Shown here: positions 1 to 8,381 of the stretch, piece after piece | Numbering within the stretch: the stretch's first letter is position 1 | Layout: each line of letters starts with the position of its first letter | DNA from: Sedimenticola_A sp040506895 | GTDB taxonomy: Bacteria; Pseudomonadota; Gammaproteobacteria; Chromatiales; Chromatiaceae | Length of the DNA: 64,000 nucleotides | NCBI GenBank assembly: GCA_040506895.1 | Contig: JBEVVY010000001.1 | Span: forward strand, 310,001 to 374,000 | Reading direction: 5' to 3' | The notes under the pieces: model-generated | The model's database searches: none | What the model saw: the letters and a program-made list of their open reading frames with translations, nothing else | What the model was told of the DNA's origin: nothing | Made by a program: the position numbers and the translations under genes

Positions 1-110
1 AGGGCGAGACGGATGAAGAGTCCGTGGAAGTGGATCAGGAAACCGGTGAGGAGCCACTCGGCACACCGGGTGAAGAGTCGGACGACGTCCGTCACGAGGA
101 GGACAAATAA
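1..110 (+). CDS. C-terminal end of an upstream protein (partial)
   Basis: Only the last 35 codons are inside the window, in the frame beginning at base 3, with stop TAA at 108-110. The tail is very acidic (16 of 35 residues are Asp or Glu) and has no hydrophobic stretch. Its stop shares one base with the ATG of the next gene, so the two are probably translationally coupled. CNNM/CorC-like proteins often occur as tandem pairs, so this may be a sister of the next gene, but that is inference because no domain is visible. Confidence 0.7.
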   Translation, partial: GETDEESVEVDQETGEEPLGTPGEESDDVRHEEDK

Positions 111-1369
111 TGGACTGGACTGTTGAGCTTCTTCTGATCGTCTTCTTCCTGGTCCTGAAAGGCTTCTTCTCGGGTTCCGAGATCGCGCTGGTCAATTCGG
201 ACAAGCTCAAGCTGCGGCATCGGGCGAAGATGGGTGAGAAAGGGGCGGCACTGGTACTGAAGCTGTTCAAAACACCGGATGTCATCCTGGGTACAACCCT
301 GGTGGGGACCAACCTGGCGACCGTGATCATATCCACCCTGGGTGCCCTTATCTTTATAGATATGTTCGGTACCGCCGGTGACCTGGTTTCGGTGATCGTT
401 TTGACCCCGCTGTTGCTGATCATGGGCGAGGTGGTGCCCAAGAGTATCTTCCAGCAGAAGGCGGACACCGTCTCCACCAAGGTGATTCATGGACTGCGCC
501 TCTTCTCCTATCTGTTCTACCCGCTGATCTTTATTTTTGGCCGGATTGCACGCTTCATTACCCGTATTGTCGGCGATGGCAGCGTACCCCAGAACATGTT
601 CATTACCCGCGAGGAGTTACGGGTACTGCTCGACGTCTCGGAATCCACGGCCAATCCGTCGACCATAGACCGCAAACGGATACGCCGGATTATACGGTTC
701 GCCGATACCACTGTCGGCGAGGCGATGATTCCCCTGGCGGACGTGGTTGGACTGAACGAGACCCGGCCGATGAAGGAGGCGGTGCGCCTGGTGATGAAAT
801 ACGGTTTCAACCGGCTGCCGGTCTACCGTGGAAACATTACCAATATCAAGAGTATCCTGACCCTCAGTTCATGGGACCTGATGGACCCCGATGTCATGGA
901 TAAGCCCGTCAGTGACTACATGAGCTCGGTGCTGTATCTCTCCCCGAAACAGACCATCGACCGTGCCTTGCCCAAGCTGCAGGCCCGGGATGACCACATG
1001 GCGGTAGTGGTGGACGAGTTCGGTTCAGCCGTCGGCATCCTGACCATGGAGGATGTGTTCGAAGAGGTGGTGGGAGAGATCGACGTGGGTTACGACTTCG
1101 ATGAATACCACCCGAAGCAGCGGACCTACATTGAACACGAGAGCGAGAACATTCACCTCATGAGTGGTCGAATGCCCATCTCGGAGGTCAACGATATCCT
1201 CTACGCAACCTTTCCCGTGGAAGAGGCCCATACCATCGGTGGATTGATCGTGAGCCGCCTGCGCCACATTCCGTCAGAAGGGGATTGCATCGAGGAGCAG
1301 GGTTACCAGCTCTGCGTGCTGGAAGCGGATGCCCGTGCAGTCATCAAGGTGAAGATCGAGCGGCTATAA
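110..1369 (+). CDS. CNNM/CorC-family membrane protein (DUF21, CBS pair, CorC_HlyC)
   Basis: This 419-residue protein has the order DUF21 membrane domain (about residues 1-180), CBS pair (about 195-310) and C-terminal CorC_HlyC domain (about 335-415). The first helix carries the typical motif KGFFSGSEIAL. The cytosolic part contains VVVDEFGSAVGILTMEDV, the hallmark of the second CBS domain in this family. Members are implicated in Mg2+ or Co2+ efflux and were formerly called hemolysin-like; the substrate here cannot be read from sequence. The ATG overlaps the previous stop by one base, and the ribosome-binding site GAGGAGG lies inside the upstream gene. Length is normal for the family. Confidence 0.93.
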   Translation: MDWTVELLLIVFFLVLKGFFSGSEIALVNSDKLKLRHRAKMGEKGAALVLKLFKTPDVILGTTLVGTNLATVIISTLGALIFIDMFGTAGDLVSVIVLTPLLLIMGEVVPKSIFQQKADTVSTKVIHGLRLFSYLFYPLIFIFGRIARFITRIVGDGSVPQNMFITREELRVLLDVSESTANPSTIDRKRIRRIIRFADTTVGEAMIPLADVVGLNETRPMKEAVRLVMKYGFNRLPVYRGNITNIKSILTLSSWDLMDPDVMDKPVSDYMSSVLYLSPKQTIDRALPKLQARDDHMAVVVDEFGSAVGILTMEDVFEEVVGEIDVGYDFDEYHPKQRTYIEHESENIHLMSGRMPISEVNDILYATFPVEEAHTIGGLIVSRLRHIPSEGDCIEEQGYQLCVLEADARAVIKVKIERL

Positions 1370-1396
1370 CAGGGGATGTTCCCGGGTTTTCGGCGT

Positions 1397-2785
1397 TCAC
1401 AGCCGAAGGATATCCCCGGGTGCCGGCACCGAGGCTTCAAGTCCGAGCTCCGTATCCAGCCACTCCCTGAAGGCCCGCTTGGATTCATCCTCTCCATGCA
1501 CGACATGCACCTGCGGAGCGGTTTCGAAGTTACCCAGCCATCTTGCCAGATCATCGACGTCACCGTGGGCGGAGAGGCCACCAACCGTGTGAATGTTCGC
1601 CTTGACCCTGAACTCTTCACCATGGATGCGAACCGTCTCGTGGCCATCCACCAGCCTGCGTCCCAGGGTCCCGTTGGCCTGGTAGCCGACGATCAACAGG
1701 TGCGAACCGCTGCGCGAGATATTGTGCTTGAGATGGTGGACGATGCGTCCGCCGGTCATCATGCCGCTGGCGGAGATGATGATGGCACCGCTCTTGATCC
1801 GGTTGATGGCCATGGACTCCTGGGGCGAGGAGGTCAGCCGCAGGTTTCTCAGGTGGGGCATCTCGTTGACTTTGCGGCGCAGCTTGGTCGCCTCTTCATC
1901 GTAGAGATGGGGATACTCCCAGTAGACCTTGCTGGCGCGGATCGCCATGGGGCTGTCGAGAAACACCTCCCAGCGGTCGAGCTCCCACTCGTCGTAGTAT
2001 TTACCCAGGTAGTAGAGAATCTCCTGGGTTCGTCCGATGGAGAAGGCGGGTATCAGCAGGTTGCCCTTGTGATGGGCCGCGTCCCTTATGATGCTGCCGA
2101 TTTCCTCGATGGTGCCCTGGCGGTCCTTGTGACGGCGGTTGCCGTAGGTGCTCTCGATGATGACATGGTCGGCGCGCCTGATGACCGCGGGGTCGTTCAG
2201 GATAGGGGTGTCGTACTGCCCCAGGTCACCGCTGAAGACCAGTTTGCGTTGTTGGCCGTCCTCTTCCAGCCAGAGCTCGACACTGCTCGAGCCGAGAATA
2301 TGGCCGGCATCCTGGTAGCGCAGGGTGACCCCCGGCAGGATCTCTTTTTTTTCGCCGTAGCGCAGTCCCACCATGTTGGTGAGGGCGGTTTTCGCATCGT
2401 CCACCGTATACAAGGGTTCGATGAGCGGCTTTTTCTTCCGTTTTAATCGCTTGTTGGTGTACTGGGCGTCCTTCTCCTGAAGAAAGGCCGAGTCCTGCAA
2501 CAGGATGTCGCACAGGTCCGCAGTGGCATTCTGGGCGTAGATGGGTCCCTGGTAGCCCTGTTTCACCAGCAGGGGGATACGACCCGAGTGATCGATATGA
2601 CCGTGACTCAGTATCACCGCGGAGATCTCGTCGGGAGAGAAAGGAAAGGGGCGCCGGTTCTTCTCCATCTCCTCGCGGCGTCCCTGGATCAGGCCGCAGT
2701 CGAGCAGGATGGTCCGGTTTCCAGTCCGTACGATATGGCATGAACCGGTTACGCCGCTGGCGGCACCGTAGAATTCTATCTCCAT
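1397..2785 (-). CDS. MBL-fold metallo-hydrolase of the beta-CASP RNA-processing type
   Basis: This 462-residue protein begins MEIEFYGAASGVTGS and carries the metal-binding motif LSHGHIDHSGRIP, the later SGDLG motif, a beta-CASP insert, and a C-terminal RMMBL segment with HVVHGEDESK. Related proteins are Zn-dependent endo- or exonucleases acting on RNA, though many bacterial members are uncharacterised. The frame stays open 135 codons further upstream, but that extension lies inside the PPK2 gene. The ATG at 2785 shares one base with the PPK2 stop (TGATG), so the two genes form an operon with PPK2 first. All metal ligands expected for a functional site are present. Confidence 0.9.
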   Translation of the reverse strand: MEIEFYGAASGVTGSCHIVRTGNRTILLDCGLIQGRREEMEKNRRPFPFSPDEISAVILSHGHIDHSGRIPLLVKQGYQGPIYAQNATADLCDILLQDSAFLQEKDAQYTNKRLKRKKKPLIEPLYTVDDAKTALTNMVGLRYGEKKEILPGVTLRYQDAGHILGSSSVELWLEEDGQQRKLVFSGDLGQYDTPILNDPAVIRRADHVIIESTYGNRRHKDRQGTIEEIGSIIRDAAHHKGNLLIPAFSIGRTQEILYYLGKYYDEWELDRWEVFLDSPMAIRASKVYWEYPHLYDEEATKLRRKVNEMPHLRNLRLTSSPQESMAINRIKSGAIIISASGMMTGGRIVHHLKHNISRSGSHLLIVGYQANGTLGRRLVDGHETVRIHGEEFRVKANIHTVGGLSAHGDVDDLARWLGNFETAPQVHVVHGEDESKRAFREWLDTELGLEASVPAPGDILRL

Positions 2786-3654
2786 CACTCGTTCTCCAAC
2801 AGTTGGCGCATCTCCTCGAAGCGGGCCTTCTCTTTGGTGTCCACCCCGGGATACTCCAGGGCCAGGGACTCGAGGGTCTGCCGGATAATGCGTGCCACCG
2901 TAAGACGCATGTAGGGTTTGTCGTCTGCGGGTATGGCGTACCAGGGCGCCCAGGATCTTGAAGTGGCGTTCAGGGCCTCCACGTAGGCGTGCATGTAATC
3001 GTCCCAGTGACCCCGCTCGACCACGTCTCCGGCAGCGAACTTCCAGTTCTTCTCCGGCTCGTCGAGACGTGAGAGGAAGCGTTGCTTCTGCTCCTCCCGG
3101 GAGACGTTGAGCCAGAACTTGAGAATCACCGTTCCGTTGCGCGCCATGTGCTTCTCCATGTCGCGGATCGATTCGAAACGCTCCTGCCACACGTTGCCCA
3201 GGTCGAGGGTTTCAGGCAACTGCTGGTAATCCAGGTACTCGGGGTGGACGCGCACCACCAGTACCTCCTCGTAGTAGCTGCGGTTGAAGATGCCGATACG
3301 CCCCCGTTCAGGCATGCAGCAGGTGGTGCGCCAGAGAAAGTCGTGATCCAACTCCTTTGGGGTCGGTTTCTTGAAGGAGAAGACCTGGCAACCGGCCGGA
3401 TTGATGCCGCTCATCACCGCGCGGATCGTACTGTCCTTGCCGGCGGCGTCCATCGCCTGGAACACCAGCAGCAGGGAGTGGCGGTCGTGGGCATAGAAGA
3501 CCCGCTGCAGGTCGTGGAGTCGTTCCACCTCCTGTTCCAACTCGTCTTTGAGCGTTTTCTTCTTGGGCCTCTCTTCAATCAGGGTGGGGGATTGATTGCG
3601 AGAGAAGGAGCCATCGAAAGGTACCAGGTAGGGGCTGGAAACTGCTTCGAACAT
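2785..3654 (-). CDS. ppk2: Polyphosphate kinase 2 family protein
   Basis: This 289-residue PPK2-family kinase transfers phosphate between polyphosphate and nucleotides. The Walker A region reads AMDAAGKDST, the lid and Walker B region is visible as GIFNRSYYEEVLVVRVHP, and the C-terminal part WYAIPADDKPYMRLTVARII is typical. A length near 290 residues and one PPK2 domain suggest the class that phosphorylates nucleoside mono- or diphosphates, but substrate preference cannot be decided from sequence. An AGGAGAG ribosome-binding site precedes the ATG. It is the first gene of a two-gene operon with the MBL hydrolase, overlapping it by one base. Confidence 0.92.
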   Translation of the reverse strand: MFEAVSSPYLVPFDGSFSRNQSPTLIEERPKKKTLKDELEQEVERLHDLQRVFYAHDRHSLLLVFQAMDAAGKDSTIRAVMSGINPAGCQVFSFKKPTPKELDHDFLWRTTCCMPERGRIGIFNRSYYEEVLVVRVHPEYLDYQQLPETLDLGNVWQERFESIRDMEKHMARNGTVILKFWLNVSREEQKQRFLSRLDEPEKNWKFAAGDVVERGHWDDYMHAYVEALNATSRSWAPWYAIPADDKPYMRLTVARIIRQTLESLALEYPGVDTKEKARFEEMRQLLENE

Positions 3655-3778
3655 GGGTGGTCTCTCCTGGGCAGGTCATCCTTTACCTGTCACCATAACA
3701 CCCATGCCCCCGCTGAAGCTATACAGTCCAACCGCAGGCCGAGACTACATTGTAAGCAGCCTGTTGACAGTCGGGCTG

Positions 3779-4774
3779 TCAGAGGTTGTCGGCCACCTTC
3801 TGCGCCAGTTCCATCATGCGGTTTACGTAGCCCCACTCGTTGTCGTACCAGGCCAGTACCTTCACCTGTGTACCATCGATCACCATGGTGGAGGGGGCGT
3901 CGACGATGCTGGAGCGGGGGTCGTTGGTGTAGTCGACGGAGACCAGTGGGCGCTCTTCGTAACCGAGAATACCGGCCAGTTCTCCCTCGGCTGCTTCCTT
4001 GAAGTAGCCGTTGATCTCCTCCTCGGTCACCTCGCGGCTGGCCTCGAACACCAGGTCGGTGAGGGAGGCGTTGAGCAGGGGTACCCGCACCGCCAGGCCG
4101 TTCAGCTTGCCCTGGAGCTCGGGGAAGATCTTGGTGATCGCCTTTGCGGAACCGGTGGTGGTGGGGATAAGCGACTTGCCGCAGGCGCGGGCACGGCGCA
4201 GATCCTTGTGGCCCTTGTCGACAATGGTCTGGGTATTGGTGATGTCGTGGATGGTGGTCATGCAGCCGTGCTTGATGCCCACCTTTTCGTGGATCACCTT
4301 GATCACCGGGGCCAGGCAGTTGGTGGTGCAGGAGGCGGCGGTCAGCAGGTTGTGCTGCTGGGGGTCGTAATCGCCGTCGTTGATGCCGTAGACGATGTTC
4401 AGGGCGCCATCAACGGGGGCTGCCACGATAACCTTCTTCACACCCTGGTCGAAGTAGGTCTGGAGCTGTTCGGTCTTGCGGAACCTGCCGGTGGACTCGA
4501 TGACGATGTCACAGCCCGACCAGTCGGTGTCGCCAATCGCCTGGTTGCTGCTGTAACCGATTGACTGCCCGTTGACGGCGATGGTTGTCCCGTCGCCGCT
4601 GCACTCCTGCTCCCAGGTGCCGTGTACAGAGTCGAACTTGAGCAGATGGGCCGAGCCTGCCGCGTCGCAGGCGATCTCGTTGATATGACTGAAAACCAGG
4701 CCCTGCTTGTCCCAACCGGCACGCAGGCCGAGTCTGCCCATACGTCCGAAACCGTTGATTCCCACTTTTGCCAT
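3779..4774 (-). CDS. gap: Type I glyceraldehyde-3-phosphate dehydrogenase, ArsJ-associated subtype
   Basis: This 331-residue NAD(P)-dependent GAPDH has the Rossmann motif GINGFGRMGRLG, active site TAASCTTNCLAPV (Cys149 from this start) and C-terminal WYDNEWGYVNRM. Signatures such as HLLKFDSVHGTW, LTAASCTTNCLAPVIKVIHE, RARACGKSLIPTTTGSA and LGYEERPLVSVDYTNDPRSS resemble, from memory, the ArsJ-associated branch. In that branch the enzyme makes 1-arseno-3-phosphoglycerate for export by ArsJ. No arsJ, arsR or other arsenic gene is next to it, so it could equally be the housekeeping or Calvin-cycle enzyme. The ATG at 4774 is preferred over one four codons upstream because GGAG sits six bases before it. 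Confidence 0.88.
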   Translation of the reverse strand: MAKVGINGFGRMGRLGLRAGWDKQGLVFSHINEIACDAAGSAHLLKFDSVHGTWEQECSGDGTTIAVNGQSIGYSSNQAIGDTDWSGCDIVIESTGRFRKTEQLQTYFDQGVKKVIVAAPVDGALNIVYGINDGDYDPQQHNLLTAASCTTNCLAPVIKVIHEKVGIKHGCMTTIHDITNTQTIVDKGHKDLRRARACGKSLIPTTTGSAKAITKIFPELQGKLNGLAVRVPLLNASLTDLVFEASREVTEEEINGYFKEAAEGELAGILGYEERPLVSVDYTNDPRSSIVDAPSTMVIDGTQVKVLAWYDNEWGYVNRMMELAQKVADNL

Positions 4775-4950
4775 GTCGAGCTCCATAATTGATCAGAAAA
4801 CGATGGGGGAGTATCCAGCTGACAGGTTACATTTCCGTGACAGCGGTTGAAACCCCGTTGCAGCCCTCCGGGTGTGCTTAAATAACAGGATATTGATTTA
4901 CGACAGGCGTGTACTGTTTTTGCTGGCAGAGATGACGGGGGAGATACCTC

Positions 4951-5946
4951 ATGCATAAAAGAAAACTGGGTCCTTTCGAAGTCTCCGCGCTGGGGCTGGG
5001 CTGTATGAACATGTCCATGGGCTATGGGCCGGCGGAAGACGAGGTGTCGGAAAGGCTCCTGAACGAGGCGCTGGATGCCGGTTACACTTTTCTCGATACC
5101 GCATCCATGTACGGCATGGGGCACAACGAGGAGCTGATCGGCCGCGCCCTGGGGCATCGCCGCAATGCGTTCATTCTCGCCAGCAAGTGCGGTGTATCCA
5201 AGGGGGATGATGGTGGAAACGTGATCAACGGGCGGCCCGAGGTGCTGAGACGCACCTGCGAGCAGAGCCTGAAGCGGCTGCAGACCGACATCATCGACAT
5301 CTACTACCTGCACCGGATGGACCCCGAGGTACCGATCGAGGAGAGTGTCGGCCTGCTCGGCGATCTCGTGACCGAAGGCAAGGTCCGGACCATCGGCCTC
5401 TCCGAGATCTCCACCGAAACACTGCGACGGGCCCATGCGGAATTTCCCATTACCGCCCTCCAGTCCGAGTATTCTCTCTGGACACGGACTCCCGAGAGAC
5501 AGGTTCTGGCAGCCTGTCGGGAGCTTGGCATCGCTTTCGTACCTTTCTCGCCCCTGGGACGGGGATTTCTAACCGGCAAGGCCGTGGATGTGACCCAGAT
5601 GACCGAGGGGGATCTGCGCACGACCATAGGACGTCCCCGGTTCGAGCCGGACAACTTTGCCCGCAATTCCCAGCTGCTCGCGCCGCTGTCGAAGATCGCA
5701 GAGGCCCAGGGGTGTACCCTGGCCCAACTCTCATTGGCCTGGCTGCTGGCCAGGGAGGAGGGCACCCTGATACCCATTCCGGGCACCAAGCACATCGATT
5801 ACATGGTCGAGAATGCCGCGGCAGGGGACCTGGTGCTGGATGCGGCGACGGTTGACGAGCTTGATCAACTGATCACCGAGGAGAAGGTCGCCGGTACCCG
5901 CTACACCGAGGAGCTGATGGCCTCTATCGACTCCGAACAGGACTGA
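4951..5946 (+). CDS. Aldo/keto reductase
   Basis: This 331-residue NADPH-dependent oxidoreductase of the AKR superfamily resembles the tas/YghZ-like group. The catalytic tetrad is visible: Asp and Tyr in LDTASMYGMGHNE, Lys in LASKCGV, and His in YYLHRMDP. The C-terminal cofactor region contains IPIPGTKHIDYMVENAAA. The physiological substrate is unknown. A GGGGAG ribosome-binding site lies eight bases before the ATG. It is divergent from the GAPDH gene and is followed by malate dehydrogenase on the same strand after a promoter, so it looks monocistronic. Confidence 0.92.
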   Translation: MHKRKLGPFEVSALGLGCMNMSMGYGPAEDEVSERLLNEALDAGYTFLDTASMYGMGHNEELIGRALGHRRNAFILASKCGVSKGDDGGNVINGRPEVLRRTCEQSLKRLQTDIIDIYYLHRMDPEVPIEESVGLLGDLVTEGKVRTIGLSEISTETLRRAHAEFPITALQSEYSLWTRTPERQVLAACRELGIAFVPFSPLGRGFLTGKAVDVTQMTEGDLRTTIGRPRFEPDNFARNSQLLAPLSKIAEAQGCTLAQLSLAWLLAREEGTLIPIPGTKHIDYMVENAAAGDLVLDAATVDELDQLITEEKVAGTRYTEELMASIDSEQD

Positions 5947-6004
5947 AATCGGTTGATTCCGGTCAACTTGCCGACGGATTTGGGGGGGAAATGGTGAAAT
6001 CCCC

Positions 6005-6033
6005 CTGACAGTGCAGTGCAGCATAATTATACT
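6005..6033 (+). promoter_or_regulatory. Sigma70-type promoter of malate dehydrogenase
   Basis: A -35 box CTGACA (6005-6010) and a -10 box TATACT (6028-6033) are separated by exactly 17 bases. Transcription would start near 6040, leaving about 34 bases before the mdh ATG. This also argues against the longer upstream reading of that frame. Confidence 0.55.
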
Positions 6034-6073
6034 TATCGGGCAATTCAAGCCATTGATAATAGGATCCGTTGAT

Positions 6074-7060
6074 ATGAGAGCCCCCATCAAGGTCACCATC
6101 ACCGGCGCTGCCGGTCACATCGGCTACGCACTGGCATTCCGTGTCGCCTCGGGCGAGATGTTCGGTCCCGAGCAGCCGGTTATTCTGAGACTGCTCGAGA
6201 TACCCCAGGCCCTGTCGTCTCTCAATGGAGTCGGTATGGAACTGGAGGACTGTGCGCTGCCGCTGCTGCATGACATCGTGCTCACCGACGACCCGGCCAT
6301 CGGTTTCCGCGAGACGGATTACGCCATCCTGATCGGTGCCAAACCCCGCAGCAAGGGGATGGAGCGAAAGGACCTGATCACCGAGAACGCAAAGATCTTC
6401 TCCGCCCAGGGCAGGGCGATCAACGACTACGCCTCGGGTGATGTCAGGGTTCTCGTTGTGGGCAACCCGGCCAATACCAACGCCCTGATCGCGCTATCCA
6501 ACGCACCTGACCTGAAAGCGAGTCAGTTTACCGCCATGACCCGGCTCGATCACAACCGTGCGCTTGGGCAACTGGCCAACAAGACCAATACCCTGGTGGC
6601 GGATATCTCCCGCATGACCATCTGGGGCAACCACTCCATGACCCAGTACCCCGATATCAGCAACTGCCTGATCGATGGCACGCCCGCTTTTGAACTGGTG
6701 ACCCGTGACTGGGCCATCGATCACCTGATTCCCCGCATTCAGCGCCGCGGCGCGGAGATCATCGAGGCCCGTGGGCTCTCATCCGCCGCCTCTGCCGCCG
6801 ACGCGGTGGTGGACCATGTGCACAACTGGGCCCTGGGTACTGCGGAGGGTGACTGGGTCAGTATGAGCGTCCCCTCTGACGGCAGCTACGGCATTGAAGA
6901 GGGTGTGGTCTTCTCCTATCCCGTCACCTGCAAGGATGGGGAGTACGAAATCGTGCAGGGATTGGAGCTGGATGCACTGAGCAGGTCGCGCCTCGATGCC
7001 TCGGAGAAAGAGCTGCGCCAAGAGCGCGCAGTTATCGAGGAACTGCTGCCAAAGTCATAG
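6074..7060 (+). CDS. mdh: Malate dehydrogenase
   Basis: This 328-residue NAD-dependent malate dehydrogenase of the cytosolic/LDH-like type found in many proteobacteria interconverts malate and oxaloacetate in the TCA cycle. The Rossmann motif reads ITGAAGHIGYALA. The substrate-binding and catalytic motifs include MTRLDHNRA and IWGNHSMTQYPD, with the active-site His. The ATG at 6074 is chosen because AGGA (6061-6064) precedes it and the putative promoter occupies the region upstream. Length is close to the usual 326-330. A GC-rich hairpin follows the stop, facing the next gene. Confidence 0.95.
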   Translation: MRAPIKVTITGAAGHIGYALAFRVASGEMFGPEQPVILRLLEIPQALSSLNGVGMELEDCALPLLHDIVLTDDPAIGFRETDYAILIGAKPRSKGMERKDLITENAKIFSAQGRAINDYASGDVRVLVVGNPANTNALIALSNAPDLKASQFTAMTRLDHNRALGQLANKTNTLVADISRMTIWGNHSMTQYPDISNCLIDGTPAFELVTRDWAIDHLIPRIQRRGAEIIEARGLSSAASAADAVVDHVHNWALGTAEGDWVSMSVPSDGSYGIEEGVVFSYPVTCKDGEYEIVQGLELDALSRSRLDASEKELRQERAVIEELLPKS

Positions 7061-7072
7061 AGCCGGTCTCTC

Positions 7073-7096
7073 CCCCCGCCCATGTGAAGGCGGGGG
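7073..7096. terminator. GC-rich hairpin between convergent genes
   Basis: Eight bases CCCCCGCC (7073-7080) pair perfectly with GGCGGGGG (7089-7096) around an eight-base loop. The hairpin sits between the mdh stop and the stop of the small convergent membrane protein gene. No T-tract follows on either side, so it may act as a transcript 3' end or roadblock rather than a classical intrinsic terminator. Confidence 0.4.
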
Positions 7097-7321
7097 CTAC
7101 TCACGCTCGATTTTCAGATTGGGCAGATTGGTGATGCCTATCATGTGCAGCACCACACCCACGCCGGCGAAAAAGACCACGCTGGCCATGAAACTGGCGG
7201 TTATCGGATCTCCAAGTCCACCGCCGAGGTAACTGGCAGCGATTCCGCAGCCCATGGCGGAGAGGTAACTGATGGCTGCTATGACCAGAAGAACCTTCTG
7301 GAACGGTCTGCGCTTGCTCAA
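7097..7321 (-). CDS. Small two-helix membrane protein, unknown function
   Basis: The predicted 74-residue product has two hydrophobic segments (about residues 9-30 and 38-60) and a short polar C terminus. I do not recognise the family. The start is a TTG at 7321, chosen because a perfect AGGAGG ribosome-binding site (complement of 7328-7333) lies six bases upstream. The longer frame continuing upstream would run antisense through the NorE-like gene. It is divergent from that gene and convergent with mdh. Its neighbourhood suggests a respiratory membrane accessory role, but this is inference. Confidence 0.6.
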   Translation of the reverse strand: MSKRRPFQKVLLVIAAISYLSAMGCGIAASYLGGGLGDPITASFMASVVFFAGVGVVLHMIGITNLPNLKIERE

Positions 7322-7460
7322 TGTGAGCCTCCTGGAGAATGGTTTAACTTTCCCGGCAGAGTATACAGAACAACCGGTATGCCGGTTCTTGACCCATCTC
7401 AAGGCGTGAGGCGGATTGAGCGTTACCATGCCCTGGATTGATTCTCCATCCCAGGGTCCG

Positions 7461-8054
7461 ATGTCAGCCACAGCAGAACTCATCGAAGCGCCACCTTCAG
7501 CGGGTAGAATTCCCGGCAACAGGGGCATCTGGGCCGGTATCTTCGCCGAAATGACCGAATTTGCCCTGCTGTTCATGGTCTACTTCGTCGCCCGGGCACA
7601 CTTTCCTGAATCCTTTGCCGAGGGGCCCACCCGGCTCAACACCCTGGCGGGCCTGCTGAATACCGTGATGATGATCTCCGGCAGCTACTTTGTCGCCAGG
7701 GCGGTGCTGGCGATCCGGGAGAACCGGCAGCAGGTCTCGATCCGCTGGCTGCTCCTGGTGCTTGTTGCGGCGGGCAGCTACATGGTGATCAAGGTGTTGG
7801 AGTTCAGCTGGAACCTGGATAACGGCATCACAGGTAATACGGGAGTCTTCTTCACCGTTTACTACTACCTGACACTGACCCATATGGTGCATGTGGGATG
7901 GGGCATCATCGGCCTGTTGTGGGTGATCTTCCGCACCAAGTTCGGCGCCTACGATGCGCAGACCCACGAAGGCATGGAGGCCTTCGCCTCCTACTGGCAC
8001 GCCACCGACCTGGCGTGGCTGATCATCTTTCCGTTGTTCTACATCCTGCGGTGA
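7461..8054 (+). CDS. Cytochrome c oxidase subunit III-like protein (NorE type)
   Basis: This 197-residue membrane protein of the heme-copper oxidase subunit III family has five hydrophobic segments. Conserved features include IFAEMTEFALLF, THMVHVGWGIIGLLW and an ending SYWHATDLAWLIIFPLFYI. Its short length matches NorE, an accessory of nitric oxide reductase, rather than full subunit III. The ATG at 7461 has a weak AGGGT ribosome-binding site; an earlier in-frame ATG at 7428 has none. It is followed five bases later by a NorF-like gene and then by nosD. No norCB genes lie in the window. Confidence 0.85.
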   Translation: MSATAELIEAPPSAGRIPGNRGIWAGIFAEMTEFALLFMVYFVARAHFPESFAEGPTRLNTLAGLLNTVMMISGSYFVARAVLAIRENRQQVSIRWLLLVLVAAGSYMVIKVLEFSWNLDNGITGNTGVFFTVYYYLTLTHMVHVGWGIIGLLWVIFRTKFGAYDAQTHEGMEAFASYWHATDLAWLIIFPLFYILR

Positions 8055-8059
8055 CTGTC

Positions 8060-8344
8060 ATGAGCCAGGAAACTCGTCTCACGATTCTCTGGGTGGTACT
8101 GCTGGCGTTGACGCTGAGCGGGGTGTGGTTTGGAGAGCTGTCGGATCCGACGCTCGGCCTGGCACTGTTCGTGATCGTCAGTATGGCTGTAAAGGGGAGG
8201 ATCATCGTCGACCACTTCATGGAACTCAGCAGTGCCAACCGGACGATACGCAACTTGATGCGGGCCTATTTCTACGTGTTACCGCTGCTCGTACTGTTCA
8301 CCTACCTGTTCGGTAACCAGTTGGCGCGGTTGACGACAATTTGA
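8060..8344 (+). CDS. Cytochrome c oxidase subunit IV-like protein (NorF type)
   Basis: This 94-residue protein has three hydrophobic segments and the family signature SMAVKGRIIVDHFMELSSA, matching prokaryotic cytochrome c oxidase subunit IV / NorF-like proteins. These small subunits accompany NorE or oxidase subunit III and probably stabilise the membrane complex. The ATG is five bases after the upstream stop; a GTG three codons earlier overlaps that stop and is an alternative start. It belongs to a norE-norF-nosD-like operon. Confidence 0.8.
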   Translation: MSQETRLTILWVVLLALTLSGVWFGELSDPTLGLALFVIVSMAVKGRIIVDHFMELSSANRTIRNLMRAYFYVLPLLVLFTYLFGNQLARLTTI

Positions 8345-8381
8345 AGCAGGCTTGTCCTTCATCGGGAGGAGGGTGCTATCC

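Noticed and set aside
2788..3190. Upstream extension of the MBL hydrolase reading frame by 135 codons
   Set aside because: It lies wholly inside the PPK2 gene, while the ATG at 2785 gives the family's normal N terminus and couples to the PPK2 stop.
3653..4564. Long plus-strand frame across the GAPDH gene
   Set aside because: It is the complement of a clearly identified gene, is rich in His, Gly and Val from codon mirroring, and shows no domain.
6011..6073. Upstream GTG start for malate dehydrogenase
   Set aside because: This stretch holds the -35/-10 promoter boxes; the ATG at 6074 has a ribosome-binding site and gives the normal length.
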